Shown: positions 31,941 through 41,459, numbered from the stretch's first letter. The stretch: DNA of 64,000 nucleotides from Bacillota bacterium (GCA_023408315.1 JAEYKI010000022.1:1-64000); one strand, 5' to 3'. Notes: a model not told the origin generated them from the sequence alone. Program-made: numbers and translations.

Positions 31941-33215
31941 CTAGTTCAGTACGTAGACTGTAACGTTACGCCTGCCCCAGGCATCCACTTTATTCGCGTC
32001 CATGTACAGGTCTATTACGTTGGAACCTCCCGCCCATTTCACAAATCCGCCGGTATCCTCCACGCGGCCGTAACCGTAACCCACTATATACAGCATGGTT
32101 CCATAGGGCAGAACATTGGGATCAGCCGCCACGGAGCAGTAGCCGGAGGCGATGGTGCGCGGATAGGTGCCCGATGCGGTTCTTAGGCCGTCGTGGTAGG
32201 CGGTTGCCTGCATATGGCGCACTTCACGGATGCGGTCTGACGATGGCGCGTCGGCCGAAACGGGCACCAAGCCCGATGCAGTGGTGGGTTTGGGCGGCAG
32301 AGCCGTTCCAATTGCGGTAATTTCGTTCACCGCAGCCGTAATTGTTTTTTTGGAAATAACCTCGGAAGAGGAAAGCGCGCCGTTTTTGTAGGTCTCCTGC
32401 GTTATAATCTGCAGTTCGCCTTCCTTGCCTTCCTGTACAATCTTCTTTTTACCCTTCAGCATTTTGCTGTCTTCGCGGGTGATTTCCTTGTATCCGATGG
32501 TCTGCGAGGTGGTAACTTCTTTTACCACCACGTCGATGTAATCGATGCTCATGCCTGGGCGGACATAAGAATCTGTGGAAGGGTATACTTCGTCTTTTTC
32601 ATTTACGCTGATTCCTGCCAGGTCCAGGGCTTCGCTCACCGTACCCGCTATCATGCTCACGGCTTTTGTTTGGGAACCTGCGTTAATGGTAAGGGGCATG
32701 GCCCTGCGGATGACAATGTCCATGTTATTTTTAATAGGAAGATCGGGAGATGTATCCAGCGTATCCTGGCTGCCCAATTCTATTTTGTTGCTTTTAATGA
32801 ATTCACCCACCGTTTTTGCTGTGGTTTGGGCAACGAAGGTGCGTCCGGAATCCATAACGTTTACGGTCATTTCGTTTTTTGCAAATGCCATTGGAATAGC
32901 AATTGCGGAAGCAACAGCAACGGCCAGACAGACAAAAGATGTAAGAATCACTGTTCTGTCTTTAAATATGGACTCTGCTTTTACCTTTGGAGCTGCTCTT
33001 CTTACCGCCCGCTCACTGTAGGCGTATTTGCTTGAAAACCGGGAAAGGATAGATTCTATGATATCGTTCAGCGTTGTTCTCCGTTTTTGTTCAGTAACCG
33101 GAATAATGTCGTTATACGTGGTGGTCCTTCTCTGCGCAGTATAAAGAACTCCATCCATGTAACCGGAGCTCCCTCTTCTGGCATACCGGCCTGAAGGCCT
33201 CTTTCGTATCGCCAT
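31941..33215 (-). CDS. YabE-like cell-wall protein with DUF348, G5 and 3D domains
   Basis: 424 residues. A basic cytoplasmic N-terminus (1-85) and one membrane helix (about 90-110) are followed by two DUF348 repeats (about 115-215), a G5 domain (about 225-295) and a C-terminal 3D domain (about 335-424) with ATAYHDGLRTASGTYPR, LPYGTMLYI, EDTGGFVKW and IDLYMD. The three conserved Asp residues suggest a lytic transglycosylase active site as in MltA/Rpf relatives. In Bacillus yabE lies just before rnmV-ksgA; here the rnmV gene is missing between them. AGGAGG lies 5 bases before the ATG. Confidence 0.93.
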   Translation of the reverse strand: MAIRKRPSGRYARRGSSGYMDGVLYTAQRRTTTYNDIIPVTEQKRRTTLNDIIESILSRFSSKYAYSERAVRRAAPKVKAESIFKDRTVILTSFVCLAVAVASAIAIPMAFAKNEMTVNVMDSGRTFVAQTTAKTVGEFIKSNKIELGSQDTLDTSPDLPIKNNMDIVIRRAMPLTINAGSQTKAVSMIAGTVSEALDLAGISVNEKDEVYPSTDSYVRPGMSIDYIDVVVKEVTTSQTIGYKEITREDSKMLKGKKKIVQEGKEGELQIITQETYKNGALSSSEVISKKTITAAVNEITAIGTALPPKPTTASGLVPVSADAPSSDRIREVRHMQATAYHDGLRTASGTYPRTIASGYCSVAADPNVLPYGTMLYIVGYGYGRVEDTGGFVKWAGGSNVIDLYMDANKVDAWGRRNVTVYVLN

Positions 33216-33328
33216 AACAACCTCCTATATAGTAGAAGTATCATACCCTAAAAATACAAATAAGTCAATAAATCCGGCCTGTTGTAATATCTGTATGCGC
33301 TTTGCGAAGCCGGTGGAGAACAAAAATT

Positions 33329-33357
33329 TTGCAAATAAACCCAAAAAGTTGTATAAT
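33329..33357 (+). promoter_or_regulatory. Promoter lying directly on the PBP start codon
   Basis: TTGCAA (33329-33334), a 17-bp spacer and TATAAT (33352-33357). The same TTGCAA-N17-TATAAT form occurs before uppP. The expected start of transcription, about 7 bases after the -10 box, coincides with the ATG at 33364, which would give a leaderless mRNA. Confidence 0.65.
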
Positions 33358-33363
33358 GTGCGC

Positions 33364-35502
33364 ATGAAAAAGATAATTGTTTTTGCTTTAGCGATAGCTT
33401 TAATATTTCTTTTTTGCGCATGCGACGCCGCCGGCATCGGAAACGGGGCGCAAACGGTTGGATACGCCTTTGCGCAGGCCATTGCAGACCGCGACTACGG
33501 GAAAGCCTACGATTATCTGTATAAAAACAGCCCGGACATTGGCGGCAAGGATGAGTTTATACAGCGTTTTACAAGCATAATGAAGGCGCTGCAGGTTACG
33601 GATATTAAGCTGGCGGACCGCAGTGTTACGCCGAGTGATCAGCTTTCCAACCTGAAATATACGCTGGAATTAAAAAGCACCCTTATGGGGGATTTATCAT
33701 ATGAATACCGGGCGGAGATCATACAGTCGCTGGACGGGTATGCGGTGATCTATACGCCTTCTTTGGTTTTGCCCTTTTTGGAGGCGGGAGACACTGTGCG
33801 CGTCCAGACCTTATACGGACAGAGGGGCGAAATTTTTGATAAAAACAAGGAAGTGCTTGCAAAAAACGATTACGCCCAATCTGTTTATCTGGAGATTAAA
33901 AAGGTAGAGGATATCAACGCGGCGGCGCAAACCATAAACAGCGTATTGGGAGTGGATGCATCCAAGATTGTGGACCAGTATAACAACGCGGACAAGAACA
34001 AGCTGGACGTTGCAGTTGTAAAGGCTTATCCCAGATATACGCTGACGGACGAGCAGATAAAAACGCTCACCGCGGTTCCCGGTGTGGGGGTGGACGACAG
34101 TTCCCTGACGCCCATACGCTATTACCCCATGGCGGACAACACTGCGCATGTAGTTGGCTATATGGGCTCCCCGAGCGACGAAGAGCTGAAATCCATGGAA
34201 TCCAAAGGAATCACTTCTGATTCCAAAATAGGCAAGACGGGCCTGGAGGCAGCTTATGAGGACGCGCTGCGGCCCTCCAACGGCTTTCGAATCTATGTGC
34301 AGGATTCTCTGGGCAATCTGAAAAAGACGCTTTATGAAAAATCCAAGCAGGACGGGGAAGACATTGTGACCACCCTGGATTCCAAGATACAGAATAAAGC
34401 CTATACCCTGCTTGCGGCAAACGTAAGGCAGGGCGAAAATGGAGCCGTTGTGGTGCTGGATTATAAAACGGGAAATGTGGATGCGCTGGTATCGTACCCT
34501 TCGTTTGACCCTAACAATTTCAGTTTTCCCATGGACCAAAAGCTCTGGACATACCTGAATTCGGACGCGGCGGGAAAACCGCTGGTGAACAGGGCGATTG
34601 GCGCGGCCTATCCGCCGGGGTCTTCTTTTAAACCGTTTGCCATTACACCCGCTCTGGAACTGGGCAAGCTGACGCCCGAGACGGTTGTGAACCTGAATAT
34701 TGTGGATAATTCCTGGACGCCCGACCTGCCAAACTGGCATTATCCTTCTATTAAACGCGCCCATCCAACAATTGGCGAATATAATATGATGAACGCCATG
34801 AAATCTTCCGACAATATTTTTTACGCGTGGGCGGCCCTGCAGGTGGGCATAGACCCGTTTATGGAGCATATGCATAAAATTGGCATGGGAGAGGCGCCCA
34901 CGTTTGAGTTGCCCATTAAAACATCCAATCTTTTAAACAAAAATACGGAAATGAACATTAAATACCTTGCGGACATGGGTTACGGCATGGGAGAGCTTTT
35001 GGTAAGCCCCCTGCAGCTTGCAAGCATGTATACCGCCCTTATGAACAACGGAGATATTTTGAATCCCACTGTGGTGGGGAGCATATACAAAACGGAGGAA
35101 GGCGCTTATAACAAGGTTTGGCAGAACGAAAAGACTGTTTTTAAATCTGGCATTATGAACTCTTCCACCATCGACATACTGGACCGGGCGCTGCATATGG
35201 TGGTGGACTCCGGTACCGCATACGAGTCCAGGCTGGAAGACGTAAACATGATGGGCAAAACCGGAACGGCTCAGATACAGCAGGCGGACGGCAGCATGCG
35301 CGAGATCAATTGGCTTGTTTTGATCGGGCTGGACGAAGGAAACCAGAAACTGGTGCTGGTGATGCTGGATACGCAAAAAGACCAGGGCGACGCAAGGTAT
35401 TATATTGCAAAAGAACTGATGAAACCGGAAGGATACGATTTGACGCATCCGGAAGAATCTGAGCCGGAAAGTACCAATACGTCTAATCCTGCGCAGAATT
35501 AG
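33364..35502 (+). CDS. Class B penicillin-binding protein with NTF2-like MecA_N domain
   Basis: 712 residues. A signal peptide with a probable lipobox cysteine (C20 in FCACD) precedes a MecA_N/NTF2-like domain (about 27-140), a dimerisation domain (about 150-325) and a transpeptidase domain (about 345-690). The catalytic motifs are S420-S-F-K423, S482-D-N484 and K632-T-G. The architecture matches Bacillus PbpC and staphylococcal PBP2a, a class often less sensitive to beta-lactams, although resistance cannot be inferred. No ribosome site lies near the ATG, which is fixed by the signal peptide; the promoter's -10 box is only 6 bases upstream. Confidence 0.93.
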   Translation: MKKIIVFALAIALIFLFCACDAAGIGNGAQTVGYAFAQAIADRDYGKAYDYLYKNSPDIGGKDEFIQRFTSIMKALQVTDIKLADRSVTPSDQLSNLKYTLELKSTLMGDLSYEYRAEIIQSLDGYAVIYTPSLVLPFLEAGDTVRVQTLYGQRGEIFDKNKEVLAKNDYAQSVYLEIKKVEDINAAAQTINSVLGVDASKIVDQYNNADKNKLDVAVVKAYPRYTLTDEQIKTLTAVPGVGVDDSSLTPIRYYPMADNTAHVVGYMGSPSDEELKSMESKGITSDSKIGKTGLEAAYEDALRPSNGFRIYVQDSLGNLKKTLYEKSKQDGEDIVTTLDSKIQNKAYTLLAANVRQGENGAVVVLDYKTGNVDALVSYPSFDPNNFSFPMDQKLWTYLNSDAAGKPLVNRAIGAAYPPGSSFKPFAITPALELGKLTPETVVNLNIVDNSWTPDLPNWHYPSIKRAHPTIGEYNMMNAMKSSDNIFYAWAALQVGIDPFMEHMHKIGMGEAPTFELPIKTSNLLNKNTEMNIKYLADMGYGMGELLVSPLQLASMYTALMNNGDILNPTVVGSIYKTEEGAYNKVWQNEKTVFKSGIMNSSTIDILDRALHMVVDSGTAYESRLEDVNMMGKTGTAQIQQADGSMREINWLVLIGLDEGNQKLVLVMLDTQKDQGDARYYIAKELMKPEGYDLTHPEESEPESTNTSNPAQN

Positions 35503-35560
35503 GAATAATAAAAGATAATAAAAACTATTTTTATAAAGGAATTATCTACTGGAGGGATAC

Positions 35561-36175
35561 ATGAAGGAATCTAAGGTGAATCAGGTTTTTCAGGGGATTG
35601 CGGGCATTTTGTTCTTTGGATTTGGATTGCTGCTTTTGCTAACCAACCAAATAACGCTTGATGTTGCAGGCTGGGTGCTGGGAGGCGTTGTTGCGCTGGG
35701 AGCGCTGATTCGCTTGATTATTATCTGCCTGCCGTCCAGCACTTCGTTTGGCGGCAGCGCCGCGCTGGAAATTACGGCGGGTATCTGCGAGGCGCTGTTC
35801 GGCATTGTTTTTGTGCTGAACGCAATTATGTACATAGAATTTATTTATCCGCTGCTGGCCGGGCTCTTTGCCGTGGTGGCAATTGTGCGCTTCAGGCAGG
35901 GTACGCTTATTAAAAAAAGAGGGGAAGCGGGCTGGGGTTCGTATACGTTTATGGGCGTCATCCTTTTGTGCGCTGCGGTCGGGCTTGCAGTATTCTCCTA
36001 TGTGTACAGAATCAGCCTGCAAATTGAGCTGATTGGCGCCGCGGCATTTATTTACGGATTCTTCCTGCTTTTCAGCGCTTCGTTTAAACGGGGGCTGGCA
36101 AGTGCTCCTGCGGACGACGCGCCTGTTTTTGAGGAGCAGGCGGAGGTTGTTCAGGAGATGGCTTCAAAAGAGTAA
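35561..36175 (+). CDS. HdeD-like (DUF308) integral membrane protein
   Basis: 204 residues with six predicted membrane helices in three hairpins, short loops and an acidic C-terminal tail (about 180-204). Topology and length resemble DUF308/HdeD proteins, whose function is unclear in Firmicutes. GGAGG lies 6-7 bases before the ATG. It starts 58 bases after the PBP gene and may be co-transcribed with it. A small TTGAGG/CCTCAA hairpin at about 36179-36199 follows, without a strong T-run. Confidence 0.7.
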   Translation: MKESKVNQVFQGIAGILFFGFGLLLLLTNQITLDVAGWVLGGVVALGALIRLIIICLPSSTSFGGSAALEITAGICEALFGIVFVLNAIMYIEFIYPLLAGLFAVVAIVRFRQGTLIKKRGEAGWGSYTFMGVILLCAAVGLAVFSYVYRISLQIELIGAAAFIYGFFLLFSASFKRGLASAPADDAPVFEEQAEVVQEMASKE

Positions 36176-36246
36176 TCTTTGAGGACTTTTGCCCTCAAAA
36201 CTCCCGCTCAGGGTCAATTGATTTTTAGTGAGGCCACAGGGAAAAA

Positions 36247-36933
36247 CTATGCGTTAAAACGGTAACCATACCCCCAGAGGGTTTCTATAAAGGAAGGCTC
36301 TGCGGGGTCTTTTTCTATTTTGCGGCGGATTTTCTGGATGTGCACGGGCACGGTGGCTGTATCGCCCAGGTAATCCTGGCCCCATATGGTTTCATACAGT
36401 TGTTCCTTTGAAAAAACAATATTTGGATTAGAGGCAAGGAACAAAAGCAGTTCATATTCCTTGGCGGTCATCTGCACCTCTCTGCCGTTGGAGAATACCT
36501 TGTGGGAGCTGGTATTAATCTCCAGGCCGCGGTGTGATATCACGTCCAGATTGCTTGCGTTGCCTTTTAAACGTTCGTAGCGGTTGATATGGGATTTGAT
36601 GCGGGCCAACAGTTCCGCCGGGCTGAACGGCTTGGTCAGGTAGTCGTCCGCTCCCAGATCCAGGCCGCGTATCTTGTCTATGTCTTCCGTTTTGGCGGAA
36701 ACCACAAGAATAGGAATCTCGTACCTCTCGCGTATCTGGCGGATGATCTCAAAGCCATTTTTGCCTGGCAGCATCAGGTCTACAATGATCACGTCAAACA
36801 CGCCGGTTAGCGCCCGGGAGAGGCCCGAATCCCCGTTTGATTCAATTTCGGCCTGGTAGCCGTTCAGCCGCAGATAGTCTTTTTCCAGTTCGGCTATGTT
36901 GCTGTCGTCTTCAATAATCAATATATTTTTCAT
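36247..36933 (-). CDS. OmpR/PhoB-family response regulator
   Basis: 228 residues. The receiver domain has E8-D9-D10, the phosphoacceptor D52 in VIIVDLMLPG, and the LTKPF lysine. The winged-helix domain (about 130-228) shows MTAKEYELLLFLASNPN, TVPVHIQKIRRKIE and TLWGYGYRF. It overlaps the kinase gene by 4 bases and is divergent (via the kinase) from the ABC exporter at 38420. The tandem repeats in that exporter's promoter are the likely binding sites of this regulator. Confidence 0.95.
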   Translation of the reverse strand: MKNILIIEDDSNIAELEKDYLRLNGYQAEIESNGDSGLSRALTGVFDVIIVDLMLPGKNGFEIIRQIRERYEIPILVVSAKTEDIDKIRGLDLGADDYLTKPFSPAELLARIKSHINRYERLKGNASNLDVISHRGLEINTSSHKVFSNGREVQMTAKEYELLLFLASNPNIVFSKEQLYETIWGQDYLGDTATVPVHIQKIRRKIEKDPAEPSFIETLWGYGYRFNA

Positions 36934-38195
36934 TGTTCTCCTCCAGAAGCGCCGCTCAAAACCGGCATTGTGATTGTAAAGCGGGTTCCTCCCGCCGGGG
37001 CGTTGCTGGCGCTGATGGCGCCGCCCTGGCCTTCAACCAGCTCCCTTGCAATGGCAAGCCCAAGGCCTGTGCTGGAGATGTCCTTGGTGCGCTGTGCGTC
37101 CAGGCGGTAAAAGCGTTTGAAAACCATGCCGATTTTATCTTCCGGAATACCGGGGCCGTTGTCTGTGAGCGTAATGAAAATTTGGCCGTTTTGCGCGCGA
37201 AGTACTGTTTCAAGGGTAAGGCCGGCCTCCGGCCCGTATTTTACGGCATTGTCTATGATGTTGCGCAGCACCTGGTGAAAGCGTTTTGTGTCTATGCGTA
37301 TCCGGCAATCGGCTGCCATGAGGTCTTGGTACAAGAACCGGACGTTTTTTTCTTCCATGTCCAGGCGGAATTCTTCCATCAGGTCGTGCATAAAGGGGCG
37401 CGCGGATACGTCGCTGTACGTAAAAGTGAGTTTTTGCATATCCAGTTTGGCAAACAGAAAGAGGTCGTCTATCAGCCGGTTGATATATACAATGTTGTTA
37501 TGAATGATCTTCAGGTACTTATCCAGCTTTTCCGGCGGTATATGGCCCGCTTCGTTGATGGCTTCAATATACCCCTGTATGGAGGTAATAGGCGTTTTAA
37601 GGTCGTGCGAGATGTTCGCGATCAGGTCTTTCCTGTTTTCCTCGTATTCCGCTTTCAGCTTTTCAACCTCGTTTAACTTGCGCGCCATATTGTTGAATTC
37701 GTCAATCAGAACGTCCACAGGGCTGTGCATTTCGTATTTTACTTGTATATCATAATTTCCTTTTGTAATCTGATCCACGCCTATCCTAAGGTTGTCTATG
37801 GGCCTCAGGATGCGTTTTTCCAGCCTGGAGAGAAATATCATTTGAAAAACGCTCCCAGCTGTGATGACAATGGTAAAAATCACTAAAAAAACACCCAGGC
37901 TGTTGGTAAGGCCCGAATTAAAAAACAGTATGGTCCAAAGTATCAGAATGAACACAATGGGCATAGGACGCACAATTCTAAAATTTCGGTAATAATGCTC
38001 AAAGTCGTCATGGGTATGTTTTTTGTGCCGCCGCTTGGTGAAAGGATACTCTTCTTTCAGCGCATTCATACGGTTCATCAGGTTTTTATGATTGTCGTAA
38101 TGCGCTTCATCGTATTCTTTTCTTATCTGCCGCATTTTTTCCCGGTATTCCTTGTACTGTGTGCGGCGTATTTTGCGATCGCTGGGTTCTCTCAT
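36930..38195 (-). CDS. Sensor histidine kinase with HAMP domain
   Basis: 421 residues. A long basic cytoplasmic N-terminus (1-75) is followed by two membrane helices (about 78-95 and 100-122) with almost no extracellular loop, so this is an intramembrane-sensing kinase. A HAMP domain (about 125-180) leads to HisKA with H197 in ANISHDLKTPITSIQGY, then HATPase_c with N-box NIIDNAVKYG, DNGPGIPEDK and STGLGLAIARELVEGQGG. Intramembrane-sensing kinases next to ABC exporters commonly detect antimicrobial peptides, which would fit here but is inferred. Confidence 0.95.
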   Translation of the reverse strand: MREPSDRKIRRTQYKEYREKMRQIRKEYDEAHYDNHKNLMNRMNALKEEYPFTKRRHKKHTHDDFEHYYRNFRIVRPMPIVFILILWTILFFNSGLTNSLGVFLVIFTIVITAGSVFQMIFLSRLEKRILRPIDNLRIGVDQITKGNYDIQVKYEMHSPVDVLIDEFNNMARKLNEVEKLKAEYEENRKDLIANISHDLKTPITSIQGYIEAINEAGHIPPEKLDKYLKIIHNNIVYINRLIDDLFLFAKLDMQKLTFTYSDVSARPFMHDLMEEFRLDMEEKNVRFLYQDLMAADCRIRIDTKRFHQVLRNIIDNAVKYGPEAGLTLETVLRAQNGQIFITLTDNGPGIPEDKIGMVFKRFYRLDAQRTKDISSTGLGLAIARELVEGQGGAISASNAPAGGTRFTITMPVLSGASGGEQ

Positions 38196-38311
38196 TGTTT
38201 TATCTCTTCCAATGATCTATTTTTCTGCAATTAATCATATCATGGCTGTTTAAAAATTTTTTAAAGCAATTATTAAAGTTTTATAAATAAACGCATTGCG
38301 CAAGCTAAAAA

Positions 38312-38387
38312 ACTTATTTTTATTTTAAGACTTTTTATGAATATTTTAAATCTATTTTATGGATATTTTATATCTGGCTGCTACAAT
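38312..38387 (+). promoter_or_regulatory. Tandem direct repeats and -10 box upstream of the ABC exporter
   Basis: Two 21-bp copies of TTTTATGRATATTTTAWATCT lie at 38333-38353 and 38355-38375 (19 of 21 identical), with a weaker copy at 38312-38332 (14 of 21). The 21-22-bp period puts all copies on one face of the helix. TACAAT follows at 38382-38387 with no good -35 box, as in activator-dependent promoters. OmpR-type regulators bind such direct repeats. Confidence 0.7.
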
Positions 38388-38419
38388 AGGCACGTAAAAA
38401 ACGAAATGGAGGAAATTGC

Positions 38420-39337
38420 ATGGAGAATAAAATCATTCAGGTAAAGGATTTTACCAAACGGTACGGCGAACTGGTTGCGGTGGACCGTATTTCCTTTGAT
38501 GTGGATGCGGGCTCCTCGTTTGCTTTTCTTGGACCCAACGGGGCGGGGAAAAGCACAACCATCAATACCTTGTGCACCATCCAAGGCAAAACGGAAGGCC
38601 AACTGGCCATTAACGGACACGATGTGGATAAACAGCAGAGCCTGGTGCGCCGCGACATTGGCATTGTGTTTCAGGAATCCACGCTGGATAAAAAACTTAC
38701 GGTGGAGCAGAATTTAAAGCTGCACTGCCGGTTTTACAACGTGCCCAATAACGAAATAAACGGCCGCGTGGACTTTGTGCTGAAGCTGGTGGACCTGGCG
38801 GACTGGGGCGGCGCCGCGGTTGGCAGCCTTTCGGGCGGCATGAAGCGCAGGGTTGAGATTGCGCGCGGGCTGATTCACTTCCCCAAGGTGCTGTTTTTGG
38901 ATGAACCCACTCAGGGACTGGACCCGCAGACGCGCGCGGGCGTGTGGGACTATATCAAGGAAGTGCAGAGGCAGAAGAATATTACGATTTTTTTGACGAC
39001 ACATTATATGGACGAAGCGGAGTTTTGCGACAGCGTGGCCATTATGGATCACGGCAAAATAGTGGCGTATGATACGCCGGATAACCTAAAGGCGCAGTAT
39101 ACCCATATGTATGTGCGCATTAAAACAAAGAAACCGGAGGCCGTTATAGAATACCTGCAGGCGCAGCATGTGCGCTTTGAGCAGGAAAACGGGTTTTTAA
39201 AGGCGTACCTGAAGGACGCCCGCCAATCCCTGCAGATACTTTGCACGTTCAAGGATATCATAGAAGATTTTGAGGTAAACAAAGGCTCGCTGAACGATGT
39301 GTTTTTGGCGGTAACGGGAAGGGAGATCAGAGAATGA
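38420..39337 (+). CDS. ABC-2 exporter ATP-binding protein (DrrA-like)
   Basis: 305 residues. Walker A is GPNGAGKST, the signature LSGGMKRRVEIARGL, Walker B VLFLDEPTQGLD and the switch TTHYMDEAEFCD. A C-terminal domain (about 225-305) is typical of drug or lipid exporter ATPases of the DrrA type. GGAGG lies 7 bases before the ATG. It overlaps the permease gene by 4 bases. The divergent two-component system probably controls it. Confidence 0.95.
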   Translation: MENKIIQVKDFTKRYGELVAVDRISFDVDAGSSFAFLGPNGAGKSTTINTLCTIQGKTEGQLAINGHDVDKQQSLVRRDIGIVFQESTLDKKLTVEQNLKLHCRFYNVPNNEINGRVDFVLKLVDLADWGGAAVGSLSGGMKRRVEIARGLIHFPKVLFLDEPTQGLDPQTRAGVWDYIKEVQRQKNITIFLTTHYMDEAEFCDSVAIMDHGKIVAYDTPDNLKAQYTHMYVRIKTKKPEAVIEYLQAQHVRFEQENGFLKAYLKDARQSLQILCTFKDIIEDFEVNKGSLNDVFLAVTGREIRE

Positions 39338-40158
39338 GCGTTATAGGAGCATTGATAACAAGATCGCTGTTAAACTTTTTTCACGACAGGTCCAGGCTGA
39401 TATTCAGCCTGCTGATGCCGTTCTTCTTTCTGTTTATATTTTCCTTTGTAATGCAGGGCGCAGCCGTTGGCATAGAGCAGCCGCTGAATTACCTGATTGC
39501 CGGCATTATTATCATGACGGTGTTTATGTCTGGGCTCAACAATTCCATTGATATTCTGGAGGATATATCAAGCGGATTTATGAAGGAAATCTTGGTATCC
39601 CCCATCTCCCGATGGCAGATATCGCTGGGGCAGGTGTTTTCATCCACCATTATTTCCATGATCCAGGGAATGATTGTTGTGGTGGTTGGCATGATTATGG
39701 GATTTACAACAGACGTGCCGCATTTTTTGATGATGATGGGCGCAATGGCTGTAACGGGCCTCACGTTTTCTGCATTGGGGCTGTTTCTGGCAACGCTGGC
39801 AAGGCAATCCGCGTCTTTCCAGGTGCTGATTTCAGCGGTTACCATGCCGCTTACGTTCCTTTCCGGCGCGTATATACCCACCACGGTGATGCCTGCGTTT
39901 TTAACGCCTGTTGTATATATCAACCCGCTGACGTATATAACAGCCATGTTCCGGTTTATATCCATGCAGATGGAGAACCTGCCCACAGACCAGCTTGTGA
40001 AAGCAGGGGTGGCGTTCGACTGGGGCGGGGTGATTGTGACCCCGCTTATAGGCCTGTTTCTTACCGTTGGCATTGGCACTGTGTTCCTGGTGCTTTGCGT
40101 AATGAAGTTCAACAAAGCGGACTTCTCTACCGTTAAGATTTACAGGCATCATGAGTAA
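39334..40158 (+). CDS. ABC-2 exporter permease (DrrB-like)
   Basis: 274 residues with six membrane helices. The cytoplasmic segment GFMKEILVSPISRWQISLGQ and the later LSGAYIPTTVMPAFLTPVVYINPLTY are typical of ABC-2 permeases of the DrrB/YhhJ group. With the preceding ATPase it forms a complete exporter, perhaps for drugs, peptides or lipids. No dedicated biosynthetic genes are adjacent, so a self-protection role is more likely than product export. Confidence 0.93.
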   Translation: MSVIGALITRSLLNFFHDRSRLIFSLLMPFFFLFIFSFVMQGAAVGIEQPLNYLIAGIIIMTVFMSGLNNSIDILEDISSGFMKEILVSPISRWQISLGQVFSSTIISMIQGMIVVVVGMIMGFTTDVPHFLMMMGAMAVTGLTFSALGLFLATLARQSASFQVLISAVTMPLTFLSGAYIPTTVMPAFLTPVVYINPLTYITAMFRFISMQMENLPTDQLVKAGVAFDWGGVIVTPLIGLFLTVGIGTVFLVLCVMKFNKADFSTVKIYRHHE

Positions 40159-40265
40159 ACGGGGGTTACGCTCCGCGCTCCGGATATGCAGCAAAGCTTT
40201 GGGCTTGAAAAAAATATTCACATATAAGGAGTCCACGAATATATAAAAGCTTATTTGGAGAAACA

Positions 40266-40316
40266 AAAAAAGGCAACTGTAAGTACTTCCCGTTTGGAAT
40301 GCATGCAGTTGCCTTT
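40266..40316 (-). terminator. Intrinsic terminator after ychF
   Basis: AAAGGCAACTG and CAGTTGCCTTT pair over 11 bases around a 27-base loop; on the minus strand a run of T7 follows. Located about 45 bases beyond the ychF stop codon. Confidence 0.8.
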
Positions 40317-40361
40317 GAGTAATTTCAGGAGCCATAAGGGGTGGCGGCTAAGCGCGGGGAG

Positions 40362-41459
40362 TTACACGTTAAACCGGAACAGCACCACGTCACCGTCCTG
40401 GAAGACGTATTCCTTGCCCTCCGAGCGGATCAGGCCTTTTTCTTTAGCCAAATTCATATCCCCGCCGATTTCCTTGAGTTTGTTAAACGCTATGACCTCC
40501 GCGCGGATAAAGCCGCGTTCAAAGTCGGTGTGTATCTTGCCGGCGGCCTGGGGAGCCTTGGTGCCTTTTGTAATGGTCCAGGCGCGTACTTCCTTGGGCC
40601 CGGCGGTCAGGTAGCTGATGAGGCCCAGCAGGGAATAAGATTTTTTGATAATGCGGGAGAGGCCGGATTCCTGTATGCCCAGCTCCTGCAGAAACATCTG
40701 GCGTTCCTCGCCGTCTTCCAGCGCGCAGAGTTCTTCTTCCACCTTGGCGGAGATGGTGAGCACTTCTGCGCCCTGCGCCGCGGCGTATTCCAGCAGCGGC
40801 TTTAAAACAGGCAAATCATTGTTGCCCACTTCATCCTCCGCAATGTTGGCTGCATAGATTACGGGTTTGTCCGTCAGTAAAAACAGGCTGTTTGTGATCT
40901 CGCGCTGCGCGTCCGAGAGATCCATGCCGCGGACAAAATTGCCCTTTTCCAGTTCCTTCAGAACATATTCCAATGTATCGGCTTCCAGCACGTATTGCGG
41001 ATCGCCGGTTTTTTTCATTTTTTGCGCCCGAACCATGCGCTTTTCCACGGCGTCCATATCCGCAAATATCAGTTCGTAATTGATGGTGGTAACGTCCCGT
41101 ACCGGATCAACCGATCCGTCCACATGGGTGATATTGCCGTTTTCAAAACAGCGCACCACCTGCAACAGCGCGTCCACCTCGCGGATATGGGACAGGAATT
41201 TGTTGCCCAGGCCTTCGCCACGGCTTGCGCCCTTCACCAGCCCGGCGATATCCACAAATTCTATGGTGGCCGGAGTGAATTTTTCAGGATGGTAAATCTC
41301 CGCCAGGTAATCAAGGCGCGGATCGGGCACGGAGGCGATTCCGTAATTGGGTTCTATGGTGCAGAACGGGTAGTTTGCGCATTGCGCGCCCGCCTGGGTC
41401 AGCGCGTTGAACAGTGTGCTTTTTCCCACATTGGGAAGGCCTATTACGCCAAGCTTCAT
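40362..41459 (-). CDS. ychF: Redox-regulated ATPase YchF (Obg-like)
   Basis: 365 residues, full length. G1 is GLPNVGKST, G3 DIAGLVKGAS, and NIAED stands at the G4 position, where the altered motif explains the family's preference for ATP. The C-terminal TGS-like domain ends in VLFRFNV, the family's invariant end. It binds ribosomes and acts in translation and stress responses. It has its own terminator and is divergent from uppP. Confidence 0.97.
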   Translation of the reverse strand: MKLGVIGLPNVGKSTLFNALTQAGAQCANYPFCTIEPNYGIASVPDPRLDYLAEIYHPEKFTPATIEFVDIAGLVKGASRGEGLGNKFLSHIREVDALLQVVRCFENGNITHVDGSVDPVRDVTTINYELIFADMDAVEKRMVRAQKMKKTGDPQYVLEADTLEYVLKELEKGNFVRGMDLSDAQREITNSLFLLTDKPVIYAANIAEDEVGNNDLPVLKPLLEYAAAQGAEVLTISAKVEEELCALEDGEERQMFLQELGIQESGLSRIIKKSYSLLGLISYLTAGPKEVRAWTITKGTKAPQAAGKIHTDFERGFIRAEVIAFNKLKEIGGDMNLAKEKGLIRSEGKEYVFQDGDVVLFRFNV

